Assembly: GCA_902806575.1 (NCBI GenBank)
Contig: CADCXD010000004.1
Location: 3,782,001-3,846,000 of the forward strand
DNA from: Jackrogersella multiformis
Lineage: Eukaryota; Ascomycota; Sordariomycetes; Xylariales; Hypoxylaceae
DNA: 64,000 nt
Direction: 5' to 3'
Positions 35,773-46,203 of this stretch are shown here, piece by piece. The notes under the pieces were generated by a model. It saw only the letters and a list, made by a program, of their open reading frames with translations. It was not told the origin of the DNA and did not search any database. The number at the start of each line of letters is the position of its first letter. Position 1 is the stretch's first letter. The position numbers and the translations under genes were made by a program.

Positions 35773-37526
35773 CTTGGTATCATAAGATAGCGAATCGTAT
35801 AATGATCCCCATGGATAGTGGTTGCACTATGATTAAAAGTATGATGGATCTCTTAAGGCTGGCGAGTTTTAGAGTCGTGGTTATTCGCGACTTAAACAGT
35901 TTACAAACAAGTGTCCCTATTCTCACTTGATTTGTGTGTAACTGGATCTAGTCTCATCTCATAATACAATTGGTCTCTTGTCGGTTGGGTCATGTAGGTA
36001 AGCGTCGTTAGTTGTAAGTGGTAAATGGTAGAAGATAAGTAATAAGTAATAAGTAATGATAATGATAAATATTAACCCCTGGCTATATGCAAATATGGAT
36101 GTAATAGGTAATGACAGTTATGACCGTTTTGACTAGCTAAGATAGAGCTCGAATGATATAAACCGGGACCGTTTTTATTCTACTAGGTATTGAACGCTAT
36201 TCGGAAGGTGAGCGGGAAAGGTTATTGAGAAGAGAAAGTTAAAAGATTCTTGGTGAAGCCTCCCCCAGGTGTGTACAGTGTGGCCAATACCTATTATGCC
36301 GAATTCTATTTTGAGAACTTTCGCTGGCGGAGGCTGGTGCAGGTGCCACGAGCGCACGGCTGTTTTAGATGGGCCGGGTGTTGTGCTACACCTGCATGAT
36401 ACTATTTTTGGATACAGAGCCACGTGACGAAGTCGTTCTAAGCTGAATTTTGTAGTGAATTAGGTACCGTACAGTAACTTTGCAAAATCCCCCCCAAAGG
36501 TCCCCCAAACATTTCCATGATAGCCCCCAAGTAATAACTATATGAATATTGCCCCTTTTAGGGTGGCGTCCAACAGCTGATACAACTTGACATCCATTGT
36601 CGAAGAAAAGGACGAGATGCAGGAGATAGGCTGTCTGTCTCGCTTACTTCATTGGTCAGATATATATGCGTTATGTAAGATTGTGGCGGGAGAATCAACC
36701 ATCTCTACCTACATGCACACCGGAAACTCCGTATAATTTCCAACATCAATCAATCATGTCATTAATGTCTCTCAGCCTACTGTTATGAAACTTGTACCGC
36801 GACATACGCTCTGATCTCACTGTTACGTTTTGTCTTAAGCATACCTTAAGCATACCACCTTATTTAATTAGATTACGACGTTGACAATTGAGGAATGAAA
36901 TCTTTCAACTGACATTGTTTAAGCTTATGTTGTTGTAACTCAAGTTGATGTTGCGCCTTTGGATCTTTGGCATGTAAGACCTTACTATTAAGTACCTAGG
37001 TAGGTAGGCAGTTATCTAATTACTACCAGGTAAGGATCCAGGATACAAGTTTAAGATTAACCTATAATAACAAACCCCATAATTGATATAATCAAAATAT
37101 TTCTAATATAGCCTCATTACAAGATTGTATATAAACTCGCATGTGAAAGCCGAAACTTAAAAGAGCTCCAAAGTCTTTGACGAATGAGATGCGGGGCAAA
37201 AGCCGGGGGAGAAGCATGGGGAAGCCGACCTAGCGGACCCTCGTGCCAGATGGAGGCATCGCATAGCACCTAGGCGGGCTGCAATCCACTAAAAGGGAGA
37301 AGAGCTAGCCGCATTGTGATGCAATCGGACCTCGGCTTCCCAACGTTGGAACTCTTCATCGATAATGATGGACTGCACCTTATTTACGCCTTATAACCTA
37401 ATTTAACTTTCTTTCTTTCTTCTTCGTACCTGCCAGTTTTCTCTTCGTTCTCTCGAGTACAAAATTATTTACCCGAATTGTCAACTTTAATAAAACAAGA
37501 CCGAGAACAAACTAAATACAGAAAAG
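35773..37526. other. Intergenic region, divergent promoters of ABP2 and the Pmp47-like gene
   Basis: This is a 1.75-kb gap between divergent starts. It has an ATAAGTAAT-type triple repeat at about 36035-36060, a C-rich patch at 36487-36530, an ACCTAGGTAGGTAGG motif at about 36995, and a pyrimidine tract (CTTTCTTTCTTCTTC) at about 37409-37425 upstream of the carrier gene. No gene is supported; the 82-codon frame at 36175-36423 has no recognisable features. Confidence 0.5.
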
Positions 37527-38672
37527 ATGGCGTCCAAAGCCGTCATCCCCCAGAACGACAACGTCGCGCACGCCCTCGCCGGCGCCGGCGGGGGCATCCT
37601 CTCCATGGTCCTAACGTACGTCCGCTCTCTACTCCCTACACCATCATCACCACCCCAACCCCAACTAACCTCCCGTGCGCCCGCACCAGGTACCCCCTCA
37701 TAACACTATCGACGCGCGCGCAAGTCGAGTCCAAGCGAGCGGAGACGGCCTTCCTGTCGGCGGTGCGGCAGATCGTAGCGCGCGAGGGCGTGGCGGGCCT
37801 GTACGCGGGGCTGGACAGCGCCGTGTTCGGCATCAGCGTCACCAACTTCGTGTACTACTACTGGTACGAGTGGACGCGCGGCACCTTCGAGGCGCGCCCC
37901 GGCCGCGCCTCCAAGAAGCTCACCGCCCTCGAGGCCATCGTCGCCGGCGCCCTCGCCGGCTCCGCCACCGTCATCCTCACCAACCCCATCTGGGTCGTCA
38001 ACACCCGCGTCACCACGCGCAAGGGCCAGCTCGAGAAGGAGCAGGAGCAAAAGCAAGACGGCAGCGCTAACGCGGAGGAGAAGAGCAACAACAACACCAC
38101 CACCAGCCAGAAGAAGCAGCCGACGACCCTGGGCACGCTCCTGGCGCTCCTCCGCGACGAGGGCCCGCAGGCGCTCTTCCGGGGCGTGGTGCCGGCGCTG
38201 GTCCTGGTCCTCAACCCCATCCTGCAGTACACGCTGTTCGAGCAGCTGAAGAACGCGTACGAGCGCCGGCGCAAGCGCAACCTCACCCCCGCCGTCGCCT
38301 TCTTCCTCGGCGCCGTCGGCAAGCTCTTCGCCACCTCCATTACCTACCCCTACATCACCGTCAAGAGCCAGATGCACGTCGCCGACGACGACGGCCAGCG
38401 CCGCGAGGGCGTCACCCAGGCCATCCGCCGCGTTATCAGGGAGGAGGGCTACGCCGGCCTGTACAAGGGTAAGTTTCCGAGCTTCTCCGACTGGATACCT
38501 CCCTAGAATTAATTAGCTACCTACCTACTTTGACTAACATCGCCCAGGCATCGGCCCCAAAGTAACCCAGAGCGTCCTGACCGCCGCGTTCCTCTTCGCC
38601 TTCAAGGACGTGCTCTACGAGCAGACCGTCAAGCTGCGGAGCACCGTGGCGAGGAAGGCTCTCCAGGCGTAG
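37527..38672 (+). CDS. Peroxisomal membrane carrier, Pmp47/Ant1-like
   Basis: Mitochondrial-carrier-family protein of the Pmp47/Ant1 subgroup, which in yeasts exchanges ATP for AMP across the peroxisomal membrane to support fatty-acid activation. Exons 37527-37615, 37690-38468 and 38548-38672 give 330 aa. The first exon carries 'NVAHALAGAGGGILSMVLT', and the signature continues over the intron as YPLITLSTRAQVESKR. The second and third repeats have NPIWVVNTRV and YPYITVKSQM. A charged, Asn/Thr-rich loop (about residues 180-210) between repeats is longer than usual. The ATG at 37527 is chosen because it begins the domain; an upstream ATG at 37478 reads out of phase with the splice junction. Substrate and location are inferred from family. 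Confidence 0.9.
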
Positions 38673-39328
38673 TTGGTCTAGGAGCCCGGGGCGGCGAGGA
38701 GCTTCCGCGTATGAAAGCCGAGGGCAGCCTACGCCTACGTTCGTTCGAGCTTGGAAATTGTAAATGTACATATTGTATCATCATCGATCCGGGATTATGG
38801 GCCCTGTGCCGCTTGGATAGGAACATGGAGTTTTACTACCACTACATGTATCTAGCTATCACGTATCTTGTCTTGCGTTGCTTGTCGGCATGCAAGATTG
38901 GATGTAGGATAACCCCTAGGTAGCCTGCTTAGGCGACGAGGTAACTGGTGGTGTTGAACTTCTCGTAAGAAGTGGGGCTGGTAGATTCGACGCAAAGAGC
39001 TGGATGGAGGAAAGAGAAACCTCATCTAATTGTGTAAGATTTACGTGCAGTAGGATGAGACCAAGCAACCAATACCCTCGTGAAGAAATAACATTCAAAT
39101 TGACACACCCAGACCAGCCGCCCTTCTCTAGTCGATCTGTGTAGTACTTCTGACTTAATGCTCGCGTCCTAACAAATCACCCAATCCCTTCCGAACCCCG
39201 AACTCCTTTCTTGAGAGCTAGGGGGAACTAAAACTCTCTTCTAATTCATACCTAGGTATATTGCATAGTATGTACCTAGGTAGGCAGGTAACCCTTTTTA
39301 TGTGTTACCAGGGTCAGCAACCAAAACA
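38673..39328. other. Convergent 3' intergenic region
   Basis: This gap of 0.66 kb lies between convergent genes. It contains ACCTAGGT motifs at about 39251 and 39275. Nothing else is recognised. Confidence 0.5.
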
Positions 39329-41843
39329 TCAAGCTTTGGGAATCAACTTCGGCACGATCCACCAATCATGGTACCCCTTCCCCTTCTCCTTGCCCGTTTC
39401 TGGCATTTCAACCCTCAACCCTAACTCCAATAAGTCTCCACTCTCTTTTCCTCCCGCCCTCTCGAACGCTCGCTGTAGCGTCGACACCGCCACACCTGCC
39501 GCGATTGCTGCCCTAAGACAATCCTTGGTGTTGCTGACCCAGCGATCATGCGTGTTGGCACTGAACGCTTGCGTCTCTGACATCTTGCTTAAGGCCTCAT
39601 ACCCCTTACGTGCGCCACCCACCGCGCTCTCGGCGTACTTGAGTAAATCATACGTCGTGGTCTCGGGCTGTAGTGTAGCACGTGTGAATTCGTCGAATGT
39701 CGGTAGCGGCGGCAGCGCAATGCTCCGGAAGGGCTTCATGCGGAGGTCGTAGCGCAAAGTGTCAGAGCTATAGGGCCGCTTTGGTAGGGCGACGAGGTTC
39801 AGGCGCTGCAGGGCCGTATATAGGCAGCACAAGCCGTCGGCGAACTCCCAGGTGCATGCGGCGTCGAGCATGGTGACACGCAGATACGCTAGCGACGTCA
39901 TGTATTCGCGCTCCTTTCCTGCTGTGTATTGGGGTAGCTGCTGGTCACTAGATCCGGCGAGGCCGTAGCGCGCCTCGTTCAAGCTGCGCATTGTGAAAGA
40001 CTTGATGCGGTCGCCATGCTGCGCGCGCGTCTTAGCCAGGTAGTTAAGGTACCAGTACATTCCCGCGAGCTCGTCTGTCTGGTAGATTTCTAGTTCGAAC
40101 CCGAGCTGAACAATCCACTCCATCTGCCTGAGCTTGTATAGATACGCCCACGACGAAAGGGGGAGCGAAAAGCCTATGTCCCCCCTATTTATCGTAAAGG
40201 GTTTCTCGTCGAGGGCAACCTGAATAAGCTGGTCGATCTCCTCGACATCGGCCTGCAGCATGTCCCATTCCTGGATGCTGTGACATAGCGTTCGTCGGAC
40301 TCTACACCGATTCTGGCAGAATATTATGAAGATTTCTAGATAGCATTCTGCCACTCGCTGCCGGAAAATCTCCATCTGCGCTGCGACCTGGTGGCGCGGG
40401 TCGGACGGGACTTCTATTGTATCGTAGGAGCGGTCTATCTGCGGCGCGCGGGGAAGGACCACGATCGAGAGGTCGTGGTCGATTATTTGCCGGATGCTGT
40501 AGCCACCCAAGACGACCATCTCTTTGCATATCAGGCCTTGGAGTAGTGATCTGATATAGACTAGTGGTTGAGGTTTTCGCGCCTGGAATAACAAGACGAA
40601 ATTCTAAAGGACAGTTAATTTTTACTGATATAAAATAAATTTGGCCAACTTACTAAAAGACTTTGCGGTTCCGCGTACTTCAACACGTCCATAATATAGA
40701 TACCATCTTGGAAAAATCTTTTAAAATGATCATAACTCTCCTCGAAGCTAGGCTGGACCATCGGACGCGGAGGCATGGTACTAGCTAGCCGCCGTTGTAA
40801 CTTGGTGCTGAACGCCTCTGGTACGGGGTTCCCCAGTACGTGCTGCCTGTTAATATGCTCCATTAGGCCGTTCATCTGTATCCAGGGCGTCTTTAACGAA
40901 TCCGGGTTATTTTTCCGAAGACTCGAGAGGTCGATAGCTCTTAGGAAAGCTATTCGTAGCTCAAGACGGAGATCGAGGGCCGCGGATATTTCCTTCGGGA
41001 CATCGTTACTAGCAATGCGAAGGTCATTCCGAGCCTCTAGTAGTAGACTGTTGATAGATGCCACTGGTATGTCGAATAAGAGATTGCGATCGTACGTATT
41101 AGTGACAAAATCTTCCTCCTGCGGCTCATTAGCATGGGAAATCGGTATGATGTGATTTGAAACATATTGCTCTTACCTCGTAGTACAGTTCGCCTTTGAC
41201 TAGCTCGTTCACGAAGCAACATGCTTTGAGGAGCCCAAGACAATACGCCCGTAGAACAAAAAGAAGTTTTGGCTGCTTTTCTCGGCCTTGAGCGTCTCTG
41301 ACGAAGTCAGCCTCGTCTATATTGGTTGGGTGAGGCTTCATGAGGGACTCTACATAGACGCTCGTGAAGAGCGTCTGTGAAAGAGGGTAGCCGAGATGCC
41401 AGGCCATCTAGTAGTGGTTTAAAGTTAGAACATTTGGTTCTTAAACTAGAGTGTTTATCAATTCTCCGAAGCCTACCTCTAGACAGAGAAGCTGATCGAT
41501 GATGCCGAGGATTTCTTCTGGGAGAAGATCACGAGAGACGTCATATTCTTGATCTAGAGACTCTCCGTCTGCTAAGACACCACTATCCATCTTGGAGTCC
41601 ATAATCTAGAATATCTGTTAGCAAGTATGTTCCAAAACCGGTACGGGTAAAAGTAGTATTAGAATACTCGCCTCAAGAGCCGCGACGGACTCGAAAAGTG
41701 TGAAATTATCATCTTTAACGAGTTCGCCAGGTGCCAAAGCTACTCATCTGGTTAGTAAGTCATACTTCTAGTATCCACGGCGCGAAAGGCTAGAACACAC
41801 TCTTCACAGCGGACGTAAACTTCTTAGTGATATCGGTGGCCAT
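39329..41843 (-). CDS. MAK10: NatC auxiliary subunit Mak10/NAA35, with a +1 frameshift in exon 3
   Basis: Auxiliary, ribosome-anchoring subunit of the NatC N-terminal acetyltransferase. Six exons: 41843-41801, 41739-41672, 41606-41477, 41407-41177, 41118-40654 and 40582-39329. Family hallmarks: 'PGELVKDDNFTLFESVAALE' then 'IMDSKMDSG', 'EYDVSRDLLPEEILGIIDQLLCLE', 'MAWHLGYPLSQTLFTSVYVE', and in exon 6 'FCQNRCRVRRTLCHSIQEWD'. Two oddities exist. Intron 2 has a GC donor (GAG|GCGAGT at 41671). Exon 3 is 130 bases, not 129: after KMDSG the frame shifts by one base near 41580 before resuming the conserved 'DGESLDQEYD'. All other exons are in phase, and the corrected length would be about 729 aa. Either this allele is broken or the base is an assembly error. 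Confidence 0.85.
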
Positions 41844-42375
41844 GACTCCTGGTTGAGAGATGCTAGGAGAGGGCGATAACGGATCTAGCTGTTGCATCTT
41901 CACTATCGGCTCTCCGGATCACAGGATGGGTTGCAACCCTATCAATAGTCAGTATATTTAGTCGTATCACTAACTGCTGATTATAGATAATGATATTTTA
42001 TATTGGAAACAAACAAGAAACTGAATCATAGTTGACTAACCTCAGCTTAAAGAAATATGAAAATAGACTGGGGAGAAGATAAGACGTAGATAAATGGCTT
42101 TTATTTCCGGGAAAAGAAGCAGGGCGAGACAACCGCAGTGCCCAGACAAGTGATCTAGGGAGGATTGATGTTACTAAGTCAAGTACCGTACATAGGTAGG
42201 TCTGGCGATGATGACCGGATTTGCGAATTTACGAGTTTGAGGATATGCGACTGTCGCGGTGGAATGGGAAAGGAATGTTGAATCAGGTATTAATTGAGAA
42301 CATGAGTTTTAGTTAGCGTCGAAAAATATAGAACCAGAATAATTTGTCACAGTCAGCCAGAAGACGAACAAAGCT

Positions 42376-42400
42376 CGGTGCTCAGTGCTCAGTGCTCAGT
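42376..42400. repeat. 8-bp tandem repeat (GTGCTCAG), about three units
   Basis: Three near-perfect units preceded by a variant (CTCGGTGCTCAGTG...) in non-coding DNA. Confidence 0.75.
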
Positions 42401-42713
42401 TCAGTGGAGGTTTTCACTTTCATAACCGTATGATTTTAACTTTCAAGACATCAATTCGATTTGTCTAAAATACCTACCTAGGTAGGATGTAGGTTAGGTA
42501 ATAGGCAGAAATTCATAGTTTATATTTCGCATTTACATAACTCGCTCTTTCTTTTAAGAATCTGACTGCCGGTATTTGTCGGATTTTATGCTCTATTGAT
42601 GTAGGGTTAGGCGCAACCGGTTTGCCGCCTACGGTAACGGTAACGGCAACCGCCGATTAAACTCTACTGATTGGTATGGATCCCAACTTACCTCATGCAT
42701 ATGCTGTAAGTAC

Positions 42714-42733
42714 ATATATATATATATATATAT
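42714..42733. repeat. (TA)n microsatellite
   Basis: A run of about ten TA dinucleotides between ATP15 and NAA35. Confidence 0.9.
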
Positions 42734-42998
42734 CTCGACCACGTTAGAACACCACCATTCAACATTGACAAGCGTAATTTTTTAATACTTAAATTTACCT
42801 AGGTAGGTGTTTGAATCATCCAAATCTGAGGGCGCATTTTTGGAATGAAACTCCACTGTTCTTGTTTTATACAGCTATACACGACGTGGCAAAATAGTGT
42901 TGTTGTCGTCCATCTTGTCTATCCGCATGTACCCCCCTAGAGTACCAATCCTTCTCGTTCGCAAGCCTTCTCTGCTAAGCCTTGGTGTATTTCGTAGT

Positions 42999-43407
42999 TT
43001 ATGATGAGCCACCGGAGGCGGCCGTAACCGCTGCAGCAGCATTGGCTTCGGCCAAGGGTTTCGGATCGCTCATCTTGCCGTTCTGTGAATTGAGGCATAA
43101 AGTTCGTCAGTCACCTGTTCCCCGACTCCGGTTGCCCATACGCTTCGAGAATGAATAACTTACCTCCCACTTGGCAAATCGTAGGTCCATCTCTCCTCGT
43201 CGCTCGGCAGCTATTCTCTTGTCCTCTTTCAAGCTTCGGCGCACGACACGGGCTGCGACGGCTAGGTAGCGGTTGTAGCTATTCCATTGGGTGAGCAGTT
43301 AGCAAACCGGCTGCCTTCGCATTGCCGAAAGACCCATTAGATTGAATATTTTGGCAGTAACATAAATTGGCTTACCTTAAGCCAGCGGATTTCCATGCGA
43401 ACACCAT
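42999..43407 (-). CDS. ATP15: ATP synthase F1 subunit epsilon, mitochondrial
   Basis: Small stalk subunit of the mitochondrial F1 ATPase. Three exons, each too short to stand out alone: 43407-43376, 43278-43164 and 43082-42999, which encode 76 aa. The N-terminus MVFAWKSAGLSYNRYLAVAARVVRRSLK is characteristic of eukaryotic F1-epsilon, and 'ERRGEMDLRFAKWENGK' continues the match. The C-terminus is Ala-rich (EANAAAAVTAASGG) and longer than the yeast protein of about 62 aa. All splice phases agree (TTAAG|gtaagc, GAG|gtaagt, cag acceptors). It lies 0.54 kb from the QCR2 stop, on the same strand, next to another oxidative-phosphorylation gene. Confidence 0.92.
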
Positions 43408-43947
43408 TTTGATGGTCGGTAGAGGATCTCGTGGGGTGGAGGATTAATTGAAGGTTTGTGGTTTGTATGGAAGTAAAATGTAGCTGCGGTAGTAGAATTG
43501 ACGAAGGTCCGCTAGTGAATACAGGCTCAGCAGCCGTTGGTGGCCTATGCCCACACGTGATTTGATTAGGTGATGTGGGGCTTCAATGTTCATGTTAAGG
43601 GAATAAACCCCCTTTATGTGATGTTCCATGGTTACCTCAATAACCTAGGTACACTACATAGGTAAGCCATACCTGGGTGCTACATCTTTAAATTTTTAAT
43701 TTTGGTATATCGAGGACATTATATAGTTCTAGCCTAAACGCGAGGCGTACTTATGATCGAAACGAGGTCACATCATAAGCCAAAGGATACTACCTACCTA
43801 GGTAGGTACCTGAGTAATACGGTACAGTAGCTGGAGAGTAGTTGAAACTTGAAAGAAATGTCTAGGGGATTTACTATATGCACAGGTGGCTCGACTCTAA
43901 GCTGTGGGTTGATCTGTTGGTACACTTTTGTTTCCCAGTTACCCCGT
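43408..43947. other. Intergenic region between QCR2 and ATP15
   Basis: This 540-bp stretch holds the ATP15 promoter and QCR2 3' flank. It includes a strong ACCTAGGT cluster at about 43791-43812 and one at about 43643. No other element is seen. Confidence 0.5.
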
Positions 43948-45553
43948 CTATACCTTTAGCCCAAGCTCCTCCGCATACGGTAATACGTTTAGGTCACCAA
44001 CCGCGGCCACCGAAGCCTTGCCATCAATAAGAGACTTTGCCGCCTGTGATGATTATTAGTAACAAATATCCAAGGAGAACCGAGGAGAAGGGTATACACA
44101 TACGGTCTTGAGCTTGTCTGCCGTGACACCGTCTATTGACTGGACGGTCTCGACAATCTGGAAAGGTTTGCCGGTGTGGATGATGCCCGAGCCGGCAGAC
44201 AGCAGTGTCGACACGCCAGATTGGCTGCCCTCCAACGCGTCAAACTTGGCCTTGGCAATCGCCTTGGCCAAGTCCTCTTTGCTAGTAGTTCCCTCCGAAA
44301 TGCCCTTGAGGGCCTTGACAGCCTCCGCGGCCGCTTGACGAATTGAACTAGCAACGCCGGTGACCTGGATGGTCAGCAGGCCGGCGTCGGAGTATGCGAG
44401 GTTAGTCCCCGAGGCAACAACTCCGCGAGCCGAAGCCGCAGCCTTGGATAGGAGAGTGAAACCCGGCGACCATTTTACATTAGGCTGGCCACCAAGCAAT
44501 GCTGCCAAAACCGCAATTTCAGGCTTGAAGGTTCCGAAGCTGGAACCGGGGAAGGCAACGACCAAAGAGTTACCGGCTGCGTGACTTATACGTTGCTCGC
44601 CACCGTAGTATGTCGTAGATTTCGTGTTAAGCTTCACGCCGCTAGATGGTGACGCAGGTACGCTCTTGAAGAATTGTTCTGTCCATCTGTGTAGGGCGGC
44701 TGTTGTAGCTCCATCCCCGACTAGCGCGATATTCGACTTGGCATAGACAGCGCCCGCGTAGTCAGCGATAGAGTGTTCGCTCAAGTAGCCTTTCAGAGGA
44801 GTTGAGCTGGTCGGGTATAAGGAAGCGCCAAGGCCAGTATGGAAGGCGACCGAATGTGCCGCGTCGAGAGCAAGTGCGGAAACATCGTTGGCGAGCTTCT
44901 CCTGCTTCACCTTCAGGACTCTCTCGACATCTTCGTGGAATTCGTGGGCTGTAGAAGAAAGGTAAGTAAGATATCGAGAACCAATGGCTTAAGATAGAGC
45001 TCACTGGTATACTTAGTTTCAGTGATGACCTCTGCCAGCAGTTCGGTGAAGTAGGGAATATCAGCTCGCATAAAGCTTGCTTCGAGGACCAAGGCTTCTC
45101 GAGTGTGATATGCGACTAATTGGCCTCCTAGAAGCTCGGCTTCTCGGACGATACGTAGGGCAGTTCGCTTGTTGGTACCCTGGGGTGGTTGCAGCTAATT
45201 AGCTCACGATAAAATAATAAAAATAAAAATAAAAATAAAAATAATAAAAAACACGGCGGACATCTGCTTACCTTGAAGGCAAACTCCTCTAAGCCAACAG
45301 TCAGGCCAGGAACCGGCTGGTACCTAGTGCCTGCTTTTGCGACGATAGCTAATTTTGTTGTCGGGCCATGGGAGTCTCTGGTGACCACCTTGATACCAGC
45401 AACCTCGGTGGTGTCATATGTTAAAGCGGATGGTGCAGAAGATGGTGCAGAGGATGCGGCAGCAGCATAACCGCGACGCTGAGTAAGCTGCGAACAGCCT
45501 TGTCTGCGGGCAGCAAGCTGGGCACCTCTAGAGAGAGCCGATCTGGAGAACAT
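43948..45553 (-). CDS. QCR2: Ubiquinol-cytochrome c reductase core protein 2
   Basis: Core subunit of mitochondrial complex III, a peptidase-M16 fold without activity. Exons 45553-45272, 45179-45005, 44948-44104 and 44043-43948 give 465 aa. The N-terminus (MFSRSALSRGAQLAARRQ... to about residue 33, Arg/Ser-rich without acids) is a typical mitochondrial presequence. The N-domain ('KLAIVAKAGTRYQP', 'EEFAFKGTNKRTAL') lacks the zinc-binding HxxEH of processing peptidase beta, as expected for QCR2. The C-domain contains 'NIALVGDGATTAAL' and 'GGEQRISHAAGNSLVVAFPG'. Intron 1 is filled by an AAAAT-type repeat. It is divergent from RPC82 across 650 bp. Confidence 0.92.
45203..45251. repeat. (AAAAT)n-type repeat inside QCR2 intron 1
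   Basis: About eight imperfect AAAAT/AATAA units occupy most of the 92-bp first intron (45180-45271) of QCR2. Confidence 0.8.
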
Positions 45554-46203
45554 TTTAAGGCGATGCCGTTAGTTGTCGATTGAAGTCTGCGACAACAACT
45601 TTGGGTTCGCAGATCGTTGAAGGCTTCTAAGTCCTAAGCAAAAAGATGCTCAATTCCGGTAAATTCTCGGTTATGGTGAATTATCTCGGGTACTGTGGTA
45701 CGTTGATGAGGCTTAATGAGGTTAGAACCTGGTCAGCCACTTCCAAAGCCTGTAATTGGCTGGTGAAAATTCGAGGTGGGGAGCTTCTTGCTAAGGTTTT
45801 TTAACTTTTTAACTTTAAGAGGAGACTGCTCAGGTGGAGGGGACAGGAACCTTGGAAGCTTCATCCATCAATTGATTCCCCGCTATCCTAAAAAGTACCT
45901 AGTCGCGCTGAAATTTATTTTTACTTGTCGCAACCTTAGAAGCTCTACATCTACATCTACATACATATACCTATGGTAATCTTTCCATATTAACACCTTA
46001 CATATAAAACCTTTTCGCACACATACTCTCTCTCCGCTTCTACCGGAGAACATTCATTTTCCTACCTACTCAGATTTTAAATGAAGCTGCGGTAGTAATT
46101 GTAGTGCTCTAGAGATAGTGAGAGGATCTCTAGAAGCCAACCCCTTCGACAAATCCCAGATCCTATTTATTCACGTCACGGCTACGTCCAACTTCAGTCA
46201 GCC
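45554..46203. promoter_or_regulatory. Divergent promoter region of QCR2 and RPC82
   Basis: This 650-bp gap separates the divergent starts. A CCAAT box on the QCR2 strand (ATTGG at 45755-45759) lies about 200 bp upstream of its ATG; the HAP complex uses CCAAT in respiratory genes, so a role is plausible but unproven. A CTACATCTACAT-type repeat is at about 45945-45965, and CT-rich DNA (ACTCTCTCTCCGCTTC) at about 46025 is on the RPC82 side. Confidence 0.4.

Larger units (their letters stand above)
41844..42998. other. Intergenic region between NAA35 and ATP15
   Basis: This 1.15-kb gap contains the NAA35 promoter side. It includes an 8-bp tandem (GTGCTCAG type, about 42376-42400), ACCTAGGT motifs at about 42475 and 42799, a GGTAAC triple at about 42633-42650 and a (TA)n run at 42714-42733. 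No gene is recognised. Confidence 0.5.

Noticed and set aside
37706..38377. 223-codon minus-strand frame
   Set aside because: Antisense of the GC-rich Pmp47-like carrier; composed of Leu/Val/Glu runs without a motif.
24054..41843. A secondary-metabolite or other functional gene cluster
   Set aside because: The neighbours are a transporter, a broken NACHT gene, Abp2, a peroxisomal carrier and a NatC subunit; no biosynthetic enzyme is present.
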